Assembly: GCA_039105265.1 (NCBI GenBank)
Contig: JAPFFF010000001.1
Location: 9,114,001 to 9,178,000 of the forward strand
DNA from: Tritrichomonas musculus
Taxonomy: Eukaryota > Parabasalia > Tritrichomonadida > Tritrichomonadidae
Length of the DNA stretch: 64,000 nt
Direction: 5' to 3'
The translations under genes and the position numbers were made by a program. How positions within the stretch are numbered: position 1 is the first letter of the stretch; each line of letters opens with the position of its first letter. Shown here piece by piece: positions 1-9,458 of this stretch. The notes below the pieces were generated by a model. It had not been told where the DNA came from, ran no database searches, and saw only the letters and a list, made by a program, of their open reading frames with translations.

Positions 1-1169
1 TTGTGAGTATTGCGATGATTTTCACAAAAAATTGAATATGTCAACCCGTTTATCTCGACGTCACCTGCTTTTTCTTTGTTCTATAAACAATTTTTTTAAA
101 AAAAATTGAGAAGATTTTTTTTAAATTGATTGGTATTTTTTACCTTAACTTAAAGTAAACTTTTCTCGAAAAATTTGCGCTAGGATTTTTTAGAATTTTT
201 ATATATTGTACCATAGATTATATAATATTATTCCATACTATTTTCAATTATGCACATTTGGTGTGTAGCGCAGTGCTCTTCGTTTTTTAATTTTTTTGAT
301 AATTACAACGGGGATAGTGTTAATCGACGCGTCTCCGTGGGTGCCAGTTAAGGTCCGATTTTTCGGTCATTTTTGAATTGTACACTGTCTGGGAAATAAT
401 TATGTTAAAGCAAGTTCCCCAAAATAACCATTATATATTGAAATATGATCTTTTAAAATTGAGTACTCCTTAAAGTTCGATTACTCCTTGCTTTTTTAAC
501 AGTATGAAATTTTTAATTTTTTCACCATTATAAAATACAATGACAACTGTATGCTTTATGAAATAAATATATGACAATACAACAATAATTATTGTATATA
601 AGATATCATTCAGTTGACCGTTTACTCTATTTAAAATTTTAATGATACTTTTTTTTTTGAAAAATTGTCGACTTCCATCTTTTCATCCACAATAAAGGAT
701 AGTAAGAAGTAATAATAAATGAGATATATTTAGTTTTTTATATCTCTCTATGACTGATATACATTATCTCTGTGCCTTAAATCTGATATCCTTCTATAGA
801 GGCGTGCTGGCATCCAAATCGATAAAACTCACTTTTTGAAAAATCCAGCGCAACGATTTGGCTAATATTATGTATTTATTAATAAATAATGATGAGGATT
901 ATATATATATACCAATGCCATCTCATATTGCCGGATTTTGTGAGTTTCATGCGTTCTATTTGAACCATTTATTTTAAAAAAAACCAACAAGTTTTTATCT
1001 TTGAGGAAAAAAAACGGTTTGGACCAATTTTTTTGAACAAAATAATTAAATATTTTTGTTTTTGAATACATTATCAATTTTAAATTAACAACGATTATAT
1101 AAATTCTGAATAAATAATCGTATTCAAACGAATAATATTTTCAATTATAAAATAATCAAACAGTTAAAA
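1..1169. other. Gene-free upstream region
   Basis: AT-rich DNA with no credible protein gene; the only ORF of note (868-1077, minus) is low complexity. Two short stretches are clearly less AT-rich than their surroundings, about 30-70 and 300-365. A copy of the recurrent CACTTTTTGAA motif lies at 830-840. The last 90 bases before the serine palmitoyltransferase start are AT-rich and should hold its promoter. Confidence 0.6.
240..375 (+). ncRNA. Possible structured RNA (weak)
   Basis: This stretch stands out from the AT-rich background. ACGGGGA near 307 can pair with TCTCCGT near 330 (one G-U pair), and a second hairpin CCGA-loop-TCGG lies near 357-368, followed by a T-run. An 8-mer GCGCAGTG near 268 also occurs at the 5' end of U4 snRNAs, but nothing else of U4 is visible. 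The strand is a guess and no RNA family is assigned. Confidence 0.15.
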
Positions 1170-2588
1170 ATGTATGCGATCTTGCGAGAGATCCAGATGA
1201 GCTTTTATGCTTATCTCAACTATATTATATGCTTTATTACAGGTTTTGCTCGTGATCTAATGGACAAATATACAGGCAAAGGAAGAAAACAACCAGAAAA
1301 GGGATATGTACCTGTATTATCCGATTTTCAAGACTTTTTTGTCCGTCGTTTTTACAACAGAATTAACGATTGCTTTGCTCGTGTTGTTACTTCAAATGCT
1401 GGTGCTTTTATGGATATCAAAGTTAGCAAAATGAGTGATGATATCGAACAAAAATTGGAATATACAGATGAAACAATACGTGTTATGAATCTTGGCTCAT
1501 ACAATTATCTCGGTTTTGGTGATCCTGATGAGTACTGCACTCCTTCCGTTATAGAAGATATGAAAAAATTTGGTCCATCAACATGCACTACTCGTGCTGA
1601 TTTAGGAACAACATCCGTTCATAGAGAACTTGAAACTACACTTGCACGTTTTCTTGGCACTGATGATGCCATCTGTTATGGAATGGGATGGGCCACAAAT
1701 GCCACAACCATCGCTGTTTTAATGGGCAAAGGTGATCTAATCATATCCGATGAACTTAATCATAATTCAATTATTACAGGTGCTCGTTCATCAGGCTCAA
1801 CAATTCGAGTCTTTCGACATAATGACATGGAACATCTTGAAAGAATATTAAGACGTGAAATCATAAATGGACAGCCAAGAACTCATCGACCATGGGGACG
1901 AATTATGGTTATTGTTGAAGGTATTTATTCAATGGATGGTGATATTGTTAAACTCGTTGAACTTGTAGAACTCAGACGTAAATATCATTTTTCAATCTGG
2001 CTTGATGAAGCCCATTCAATCGGATGTATGGGAAACACAGGAAGAGGCGTTTGCGAACATTGCGGCGTAAATCCAAAGGAAATTGATTTCTTAATGGGAA
2101 CGTTTACTAAATCATTTGGTGCAGCAGGAGGTTATATTGCAGGCACCAAAAAAGTTATCAATTGGCTTCGTTTTCATTCATTCGGTAATATTTATGCTGA
2201 TGCAATGCCAGCTCCAATAGCTCAACAAGCAATGTCAGTTATCAAAGTACTCGCAGATAACCCAGAAGGAGCAAGAAGGCTTAAACAATTACATGAAAAC
2301 TCTGTTTGGTTCAGAAATCAATTGATTAAGAGAGATTTTAATGTTCTTGGTGAAGATGGATCTCCTGTTGTTCCAATCATTTTACCTCCTTTTTCATTAT
2401 TTGCAACTGTTTCACGTGAAGCATTAAAGAAGAAATTAGGTCTTGTTGTCGTTTCATTTCCTGCTGTTGATATTCTTCAAGGTAGAATAAGAATTTGCTT
2501 GAACTCTCAGCACTCTAGGGAAGAATTACAAAATGCCATAAATATTTTAGAAGAGGTCTGCGTCGGATTACCAGCAAAGCGTCATTAA
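1170..2588 (+). CDS. Serine palmitoyltransferase subunit 2 (LCB2-like)
   Basis: A PLP-dependent alpha-oxoamine synthase of 472 residues. It would condense L-serine with palmitoyl-CoA to 3-ketodihydrosphingosine, the first step of sphingolipid synthesis, normally at the ER. One hydrophobic N-terminal segment lies at about residues 12-29, as in eukaryotic LCB2. The cofactor-binding motif LDEAHS is near residues 278-283 and the Schiff-base lysine sits in GTFTKSFGAAGGY (K314), the form typical of LCB2 rather than the inactive LCB1. The glycine-rich GSYNYLGF motif is near 110. Length and order fit the family and no break is seen. It converges on the ThyX gene with about 160 bp between stops. An LCB1 partner is not in the window. 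Confidence 0.92.
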   Translation: MYAILREIQMSFYAYLNYIICFITGFARDLMDKYTGKGRKQPEKGYVPVLSDFQDFFVRRFYNRINDCFARVVTSNAGAFMDIKVSKMSDDIEQKLEYTDETIRVMNLGSYNYLGFGDPDEYCTPSVIEDMKKFGPSTCTTRADLGTTSVHRELETTLARFLGTDDAICYGMGWATNATTIAVLMGKGDLIISDELNHNSIITGARSSGSTIRVFRHNDMEHLERILRREIINGQPRTHRPWGRIMVIVEGIYSMDGDIVKLVELVELRRKYHFSIWLDEAHSIGCMGNTGRGVCEHCGVNPKEIDFLMGTFTKSFGAAGGYIAGTKKVINWLRFHSFGNIYADAMPAPIAQQAMSVIKVLADNPEGARRLKQLHENSVWFRNQLIKRDFNVLGEDGSPVVPIILPPFSLFATVSREALKKKLGLVVVSFPAVDILQGRIRICLNSQHSREELQNAINILEEVCVGLPAKRH

Positions 2589-2751
2589 TATTAATGGATT
2601 AATAAAAACTATCTTTCTAATCTTCTTATCAAATATAATAGTATTCATTGATAATCATTTGGTGCAAGAAGTTATTTTACTTAACATAATATAATATAAT
2701 ATACAAAATAAATTGATTAAAAAACCATATCAATTTTTTAAAAAAATTAAT

Positions 2752-3576
2752 TTAGTATTTTTTAATGGGCGTGACACTCTTTTGGTTAACAAGAGGTGTT
2801 CGAACAGCTGTTCCTGCTTCAACATCTTCCTGATGCAAAATAGGCTGATGCTTTAAAGAAGCAGTATTTTCGTTTTGCTTACTGGGTTCATCACTGCCCT
2901 TCTTTTGTGCTGCCTTTTTCTTCTTATTGTATGGACAATCTACTCCATATCTTCCTTCAGTGCATGGACCTCTAAAGCAATTGGGTCCAGCATTCTTGAA
3001 AAGATTAGGTGCAACCTTCTTTACAAGTTTGAGCATTTTGTTAGCAACATCTCGAACCTCCCATTGCGCTCTTTGGCAGCATCTCAAGGTGAAAAAGTTC
3101 TTTAAAGATCTTGCATTCATTGTGACAATAAGTTGGGTGTCACATGCATTTGGCAATACGAAACGAGCATCTTCGTTTAAAAAGCCTTCTTTTTTAAGTG
3201 CTTTGTAGGCTTTATGAAGGTTTTCCATAACTTCTTTATACATTTCATTGTTTTCCATTCCTGGAACTGTTACGTATTTAAATTTATCTTCATTTACATA
3301 CCTTTGTGATTTAACTGAAAATGATGCAATTCTGTGCCTTGTCATTTGGGCCATGCATGCTCTCGATATTCCTGAGATGCCAAATGTAAATGATGCATGT
3401 TCAATAGGAGATTCATGTTTCATTTCATTTAGCATTTCAATGCTTCTTTTAACTTCTTCAGGTTTCATTGTTTTTAAAACTTTATCAATGCTATATTTGG
3501 TATAGCATAATCTTGCTGCAACGGCAATTACTTTTTCGGGATCTGGTGTATGGGTGATTAGTCGAACGAGTGCCAT
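2752..3576 (-). CDS. thyX: Flavin-dependent thymidylate synthase
   Basis: ThyX methylates dUMP to dTMP using methylene-tetrahydrofolate and FAD/NADPH. The family signature RHRxxSxxxxSxR is present as RHRIASFSVKSQR at residues 80-92. The second conserved block, NARSLKNFFTLRCCQRAQWE, is at about 154-173 and is followed by FKNAGPNCFRGPCTEGRYG, a Cys-containing tail that I associate with clostridial-type ThyX. About 50 further C-terminal residues are Lys/Ser-rich and probably specific to this organism. Total 274 residues. No break and no obvious presequence are seen. Trichomonads were classically reported to lack thymidylate synthase and to depend on salvage, so a bacterial origin by lateral transfer is plausible but inferred. 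Confidence 0.9.
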   Translation of the reverse strand: MALVRLITHTPDPEKVIAVAARLCYTKYSIDKVLKTMKPEEVKRSIEMLNEMKHESPIEHASFTFGISGISRACMAQMTRHRIASFSVKSQRYVNEDKFKYVTVPGMENNEMYKEVMENLHKAYKALKKEGFLNEDARFVLPNACDTQLIVTMNARSLKNFFTLRCCQRAQWEVRDVANKMLKLVKKVAPNLFKNAGPNCFRGPCTEGRYGVDCPYNKKKKAAQKKGSDEPSKQNENTASLKHQPILHQEDVEAGTAVRTPLVNQKSVTPIKKY

Positions 3577-4300
3577 TTTATTTTTGATATTTAAACGTAC
3601 GAATTTTGATAAGAAATAATAGAAACAGATTAGATGAAACTCAAATGAATATATACATATTAATTAAAATGCTGATCTGGTAAAAATAAATCTTGAAAAT
3701 TAGATATGCGAGTGTTTATGAAATAAACGTATGATTCATATTTTTTTTATTAATCATTAATGATAATCTTTTTTATATCTAGTTTTGGAAACAAGACATG
3801 AAAAAATTTTCTTTTTTTAAATTGTTTATTTCAAAAATATTTGATCTCAATGATTAATAATGAAAATTTCTCAACCTCTTAGTAAACATTTTAACACTTA
3901 TAGTTCCAATATTTTTTACGAACTAAGATAAAACAATAGTCTTTGATACTATTTTGCATTTCCTTGGAGTTTAATTTGAATATTATCATCAAACATTTTT
4001 AATATGATTTATGAAAACGCATTCACATAAGACATCAAGTTTGTATTATACTCACTAATTATATGTCAGATGGATATTGCAAAGAAAATGCTTTTATCTA
4101 AGCTTTTTTTCTATTAGGCATTTTTTTAATGATCAATTAGGCATGTTTTCCTCCTTATGGAATTCTCATATTTCAGCACAATTATGATTTTATATATATA
4201 TTTATATTTATAATTCAAAGATTGTTTAAGGAATTTATATATATAATATCAATATATTCACATATTTCAATTTCATTAATTCTTTCAATTTTTTATTCAC
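3577..4300. other. Gene-free spacer between ThyX and the transposon
   Basis: AT-rich DNA without coding potential. The ThyX promoter should lie near 3580-3620, where TTTAAACGTACG is seen. The stretch ends at the TTAA that flanks the transposon. Confidence 0.6.
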
Positions 4301-4323
4301 TTAAGGGTAAAGTTGGCTTTTCT
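4301..4323 (+). repeat. Left terminal inverted repeat with TTAA
   Basis: TTAA followed by GGGTAAAGTTGGCTTTTCT; an exact inverted match to 9425-9447. Confidence 0.8.
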
Positions 4324-6379
4324 TTTTTTTGAAATCTTTTAATTTATTCTATGTGCTGCTTGAATGAATTGTATGATCATTGAATTTATTTCTATGCAAA
4401 TTCAATCTTTTCTGAGGGGCATTCAAATGTACAGAAAAAAAGGAGCTCCACAGAGCTATCAAATCAAATTTTCAACTTCTAATCAACACAGATGAACGTA
4501 AAATATTCTAAATTTTGTATTTTTCTCAGAAAAATGAATAAAAAAGGAAAAAAATAAAATAACAAAAATTAGGATTATGCAATTATTACTTGAATGGTTT
4601 TTTATTAATAAAATTATGATATTATATATATATGCCATGCATCTATAAATATTTGTCAATTATTGTTAAACAATGCTACGTAGATGATGAGAAATAATGA
4701 ATTTTTTTATAATTTTGAAAACACCAATTCTTGATCTGCTAGTCCTCATGGAATTTGGATGAAATATTTTTTTAATATGAATATTTTACATCCATATTTG
4801 ATGTCAACACTAAAAAATACATTTTTTTGGTAGGGATAAAATAATTTTGATTTTACAACATGAAAATTTTTATTTTTCAAGTCGGCTCTTGTAGAAGGAG
4901 AATTGTTAGAAATCATTAAAGTGTATATATAATCGATACCAAATGTATTGATTAAAAATGCTTGATACAATAGTTGAAAAGCAAACAATTGAAAAATTTG
5001 GATAATGAAAATTGCAGCATTTCGTAATAAAATGTTTTTATCGTATTTAATACTGCATAACAAATACCCTAATTTGATTTTGAAATCAATATATTGCCTT
5101 GAAAACGAAAAAAAAGCGTTTTGGAATGAAATCAGTTTTTATAAAAATAATGGATAATTGTAAAATTTGAATTAAAATTAAAATTTTAACTAAAATTTAT
5201 TATTGCTCTTATCTATTTATTATATTAATTAATATATTTACTAACATATAATATACTTATTATATTATTTAATTATAATAAATTAAAATGAATATATCAT
5301 TTTATCACTATTTAAATCGTGATAATGGCCATTTTAATTATTTTAACTTTTGATACAATTGAATAGTATTAAAAATAATTTTAGGTTTTTATTTCAATTT
5401 TTGGAAATATATATAAATAAGCATATCTTATAATAATAATAACAATTTTAAATAAATTATTTGATATCTAGTAATATGGTCATAAATATAAGATGTTTTT
5501 AAAATCAATTTTTTATTTCAGGCAAAAAAATTTTTTTTTAACATTTTACTTTTTTTTTTTTATTTAGATGATTTTAATTTCTATTTTTAATTGGCTGAGT
5601 AATTAGAAAAAGTTTATCTGAAAATAGTTTTTAGAACTTTTTCAGTTTATACACGGTCAATGAGAAACTTTTTGATAAATCCTGAAATATTAAAAAGCGT
5701 GAATATCTATTCATGCTTTTTTATAGATTTATCAAATATTTTCTTTTTAGAAAAAATTCATAAAATTGGATTATCTTCGATTATTCCTCTCTAAAATTGT
5801 AAGAATTTTTTTATATTCCTTATTTTTTATTTAATTTGAATTTGAAAATAGTACATATCAAGCAAGATTATTAAAAAAATAAAAATTTGAGACAATCCTT
5901 TTAAAAAAAGTATTAAAAAGTAAAAAAAAAAATTATCGATAATATGTTAATGGAAATATGGTTAAAAATGAAATAATATAAATATAAAGTTTTGAATTAG
6001 ATTTATTTTTTTTTATACAAAACTTTATTGAAAATATATTCTCATAGGCTTTGAAATTATTGAAAAGTTATATGAATTCAAATATCCTCTTAATAATTTT
6101 AATTAAAATAACTTAATGCAGCATTTTCAAAATACTTTATCATTGAATTAATATATATACAAATTTGTCATGCATATTTGTAGAACAAAAGCATTTTTTA
6201 TTATGATTTATTTTTTAAGATAGAAACAATTGAATGAAATAATAAAAAATTAACATTCAATTATCTATGTTCTGACTTTTGAGAAAGTTGTGAAAATTTC
6301 AAAGAAAATTTTATTACTTATGACTTTTTGTGAAGTTCAAAAATTTTAGTTTATATTTACTTCACTTTTATTGTTTTTC
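4324..6379. other. Gene-free left arm of the transposon
   Basis: About 2 kb of extremely AT-rich DNA. One minus-strand ORF (4746-5063, 105 codons) has no recognisable domain and a composition like random AT-rich sequence, so it is not called. No second transposon gene is visible. Confidence 0.5.
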
Positions 6380-7858
6380 ATGAATCAACATACATTAAGA
6401 CATTCAACTTTTCAAGAATTATTAGAAAGAAATGTACACAAACCAAAAAACATTGAAAAGATCAAAAGAAACTTGAAAGAGATATTATCAATCATTATCA
6501 ATGGATATGGCTATGAAGGAATTGAATCTTATTGTTCTATGACAGAGAAATACATAATATCAAGAACAATATATTATGATTACTTGTTTTTAATTGATAT
6601 TGTACTCAGAGATTTAGCCGAAAAAGTTTGCCAAGAAAAATTGGATGAACTGAAAAAAACCACTCAAATAAAATTAGGCTTCGATGCTTCGTGGAGCCAC
6701 CGAAGAAATGGTCAACACTGCCTTGGAATTTTAATGGATTTAAAGACTAACTTCATTATTTGTTTCCATCTTGTTCACCATGGGAAAGAACAAGCTGCCT
6801 CTTTAAGTTCCACAGAAAAGCATTCAAAAAATATGGAAGGCATTTCATTGAACCATATCATCGAAAGGACACAAATAGACTCCTTAAGCAATCTAACTTT
6901 CATTCATGATTGCGATCTCACAGATCATAAATTAATATCAGAAAAACTTCCTCTTGCCAAAATTAAATTTGACACAAATCATTTATGCAAAAAAACCAAG
7001 AAAATTATAAATCAAATTTGCATGAACGATCAAGATTTGAAAAACCTTAATGAATTAATTCAAAATTTTTTTTCAATTTTACTACATGACAAAAATTTTA
7101 ATAATGAAGAAAAACTCCAGAAATGGGAAAGCATGCCAAACTATTTTATTGAACATGAGGATCTGGACCCAGAATATAATGCTAAAGCATTAAAAACACT
7201 AGATGAATTAATCTCAGACATATCTGATACATTTAGTAAAGTTGATCCAGAGTATACTACCAACCCAATTGAGTCGTTTAACCATTCTCGTGCTTCAATA
7301 GCCAGCAAAAACACAGCCTTTAGAATTAGCTGGAGAATCCGTGCATATGTATCAATCATCAAATGGAATGTTCCATATTGGAAAAAAGCGATCTTTGATT
7401 CTTTTCAGTTAACACTTCCTAATCATGTAATGTTACATGAAAAAGCTTTGGTAGAAACAAAAAGAAAGAAAGCCACAACAACAAAAACAGATGCATATAA
7501 AAAGAAAAGAGCAATCAAAAGAAAAATAAAAGCCAATAAGTACAAAGTCAGTTCAAAAGATAAGATGGTACACAATTATGCTGATGACATGCTTGAAGAT
7601 ATTTCTTCAATGGATGTGCGAAACAAAAGACGAAAAGGGAAGTTTTCACCCGTACAGCAATTGATTATTGATGCTATATCAGCATTAGCCACTGAAGATA
7701 AGCCATTTGTGCCGTACAACAAAATAATGAAATATATTACTACATACTTTGACACAAGCAAATATGCTCGACCTCAATTCGTAATTAGATCGCAGGTAAC
7801 CAGACTAGTCAACATGAACATTTTAATTCAAAAAAGATTTTCTTTTAAGCTTGTTTGA
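6380..7858 (+). CDS. Transposase with DDE domain and H1/H5-like C-terminal winged helix
   Basis: 492 residues from the first ATG (6380); an in-frame TTG nine bases upstream is not used. The catalytic-domain pattern resembles Mutator-like/Kolobok transposases: FDASWSHRR (D102), then HDCDLTD (D177/D179), an NH..KK..K block near 198-205, and NPIESFNHSRA (E298) followed by a helix-rich stretch. Residues about 360-400 are strongly basic. The last 70 residues, from SPVQQLIIDAISALA to FSFKLV, match in length and hydrophobic pattern the globular winged helix of linker histones H1/H5 (IxxAIxAL..., IxKYIxxxY..., IxxxVxRLVxxxxLxQ..., FxL). It is open throughout and probably active. The superfamily name is inference; that it is a DDE transposase is well supported. 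Confidence 0.75.
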   Translation: MNQHTLRHSTFQELLERNVHKPKNIEKIKRNLKEILSIIINGYGYEGIESYCSMTEKYIISRTIYYDYLFLIDIVLRDLAEKVCQEKLDELKKTTQIKLGFDASWSHRRNGQHCLGILMDLKTNFIICFHLVHHGKEQAASLSSTEKHSKNMEGISLNHIIERTQIDSLSNLTFIHDCDLTDHKLISEKLPLAKIKFDTNHLCKKTKKIINQICMNDQDLKNLNELIQNFFSILLHDKNFNNEEKLQKWESMPNYFIEHEDLDPEYNAKALKTLDELISDISDTFSKVDPEYTTNPIESFNHSRASIASKNTAFRISWRIRAYVSIIKWNVPYWKKAIFDSFQLTLPNHVMLHEKALVETKRKKATTTKTDAYKKKRAIKRKIKANKYKVSSKDKMVHNYADDMLEDISSMDVRNKRRKGKFSPVQQLIIDAISALATEDKPFVPYNKIMKYITTYFDTSKYARPQFVIRSQVTRLVNMNILIQKRFSFKLV

Positions 7859-9424
7859 CGAAATCAATTGATGATCATCAAACAATTATTTGATAATAAA
7901 CATTCTTCTTATTACATTTATTTACTTTTTATTCTCCATATCTTTTGCTTTATTATGTTTATATAAATCTATTTATTCTATAAGAGATATTTTAAAAATA
8001 AAAAAAAAATAAAATTCAAAAGTTTATACAAATTATATGTATTTTTCTATGGTTTACATTTTTAATCTTATGAAAATAAAAGAAAAAAAATATTGAAAAA
8101 TATGGATGATAGAAGCATTTCTAGAGGTTTTTAACACTTGGATATGAAACTAGAGATAAATAGGAGATCAATAGTAGTATAACTGGCGTTTGGTCAAGAA
8201 CCTATTGTATGGGATATACATATGGATTTGAAAAAACTGAAAGAATATGAAAGGTTAGACTCTTTTGTTGATTTTTTTTTGGTATTTTGATTGCTGTTCA
8301 TGGACTCTTTGTTCGAATTTGGAGAATTCAAATTTGAATTTTCCCAAATGATAAATAATCGAAAAAAGTAATCGTTTTTTTTTTTATTTAAAGTTTTTTA
8401 TTTCAAGATCCTTAAAAAAAATTATATTACATATATATATTTGATATATATATATAAACAATTTATATATATGTTTAATTAATAATATTGATAATATGCT
8501 AATTAACTATATAAAGAGATAAAAACATATGAATTCAAAATCAGTTTAAATTATTAATTTTTTCTCAAAATATGAAATTTATAACAGATTTGTTTTTTAT
8601 TAATTAATATAATCAATCAAAATAATAGTTATATTTGCATGATAATATTTATACAATTTGTGAGAAAGAATTACTAATTTTGAGAGTGCTAACCCTTATT
8701 TTAATTCAAAAACTGAAATATAATATATAGAATTTATTTGATTATTTTTTTATTAGTATCTTTGGATATAAATTGGATCAACTATTAATATTTATTTATA
8801 ATGTTATATTTATAAATATTACATTAATAATCATATCATTGGAGTATTTGATAAAAATTTAATTAATTTAATTTATAAATACTGGCATAAAATAAAGATA
8901 TTTGATCAATCTATGTCATATAATATTATATTTATTACCTAGATATAATATTTAATTCTTTATGCCAGAAAAATATAGAGATAATCTGACAATTATGTTT
9001 AATTTTTGAACAAATATAATCTATAATTGTATATTAGCACGCAACAAAATATATTAAATATTTAGATATCATATATATTTATAGATATTCAAAATGGCTA
9101 AATAAAAGTATTTTTATATAAATGAAAAATATTCTCAATTTTTTGAAAGAATGTTTTTTTTATTCAATTATTTGAGGCAATTGAAATGTAAAAAAATTGA
9201 TATTTTTACAAATTCTCTTGTTTATAATATAAAATATATTTTAACAAAACATTAAACAAATCAAATATATATATTAATGTATATATATATAAAATAATTA
9301 ATTTAAAATTTTTATTTGAAAAGATATATAAATATTTATCATATTTTAAAGGAATTTCTAATTTGCCATTAGCAAAAACTCATAGAATATTTTGAAAGAT
9401 ATTACAAAAAGTGGGGAAAAGTTG
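7859..9424. other. Gene-free right arm of the transposon
   Basis: Very AT-rich DNA with many short TATATA runs and no coding potential. CAAAAAGTGG, related to the promoter-proximal TTCAAAAAGT motif found elsewhere in the window, occurs near 9405-9414, just inside the right terminal repeat. Confidence 0.5.
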
Positions 9425-9447
9425 AGAAAAGCCAACTTTACCCTTAA
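9425..9447 (-). repeat. Right terminal inverted repeat with TTAA
   Basis: Exact reverse complement of 4301-4323. It ends one base short of TCATTATATTA, which fits the trichomonad initiator consensus (TCAYW) and lies immediately before the RFC1 ATG. Confidence 0.8.
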
Positions 9448-9458
9448 TCATTATATTA

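Larger units (their letters stand above)
4301..9447 (+). mobile_element. TTAA-flanked DNA transposon (Kolobok/Mutator-like), apparently complete
   Basis: An inverted repeat bounds 5.1 kb: GGGTAAAGTTGGCTTTTCT at 4305-4323 and its exact reverse complement at 9425-9443. Each end is flanked by TTAA (4301-4304 and 9444-9447), so the element proper is 4305-9443 with a TTAA target duplication. TTAA duplication and ends starting GG fit the Kolobok superfamily; piggyBac also uses TTAA but its transposase looks different. The element carries one intact transposase gene (6380-7858) with about 2 kb of gene-free AT-rich DNA on its left and 1.6 kb on its right. The identical ends and open frame suggest a recent insertion. 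The right end is about 15 bp from the RFC1 ATG. Confidence 0.75.

Noticed and set aside
240-375. U4 snRNA
   Set aside because: Only GCGCAGTG matches; the stem-loops and U6-pairing sequence are missing.
466-505. tRNA T-arm (AGTTCGATTACTCC)
   Set aside because: No matching acceptor, D-arm or anticodon stem upstream.
4746-5063. 105-codon minus-strand ORF in the transposon's left arm
   Set aside because: No domain, AT-driven composition, no partner in the known element families.
4301-9447. piggyBac assignment on the basis of TTAA
   Set aside because: The transposase order (DASW...DCDLTD...NPIESF, then winged helix) does not look like piggyBac, and the ends begin GGG rather than CCC.
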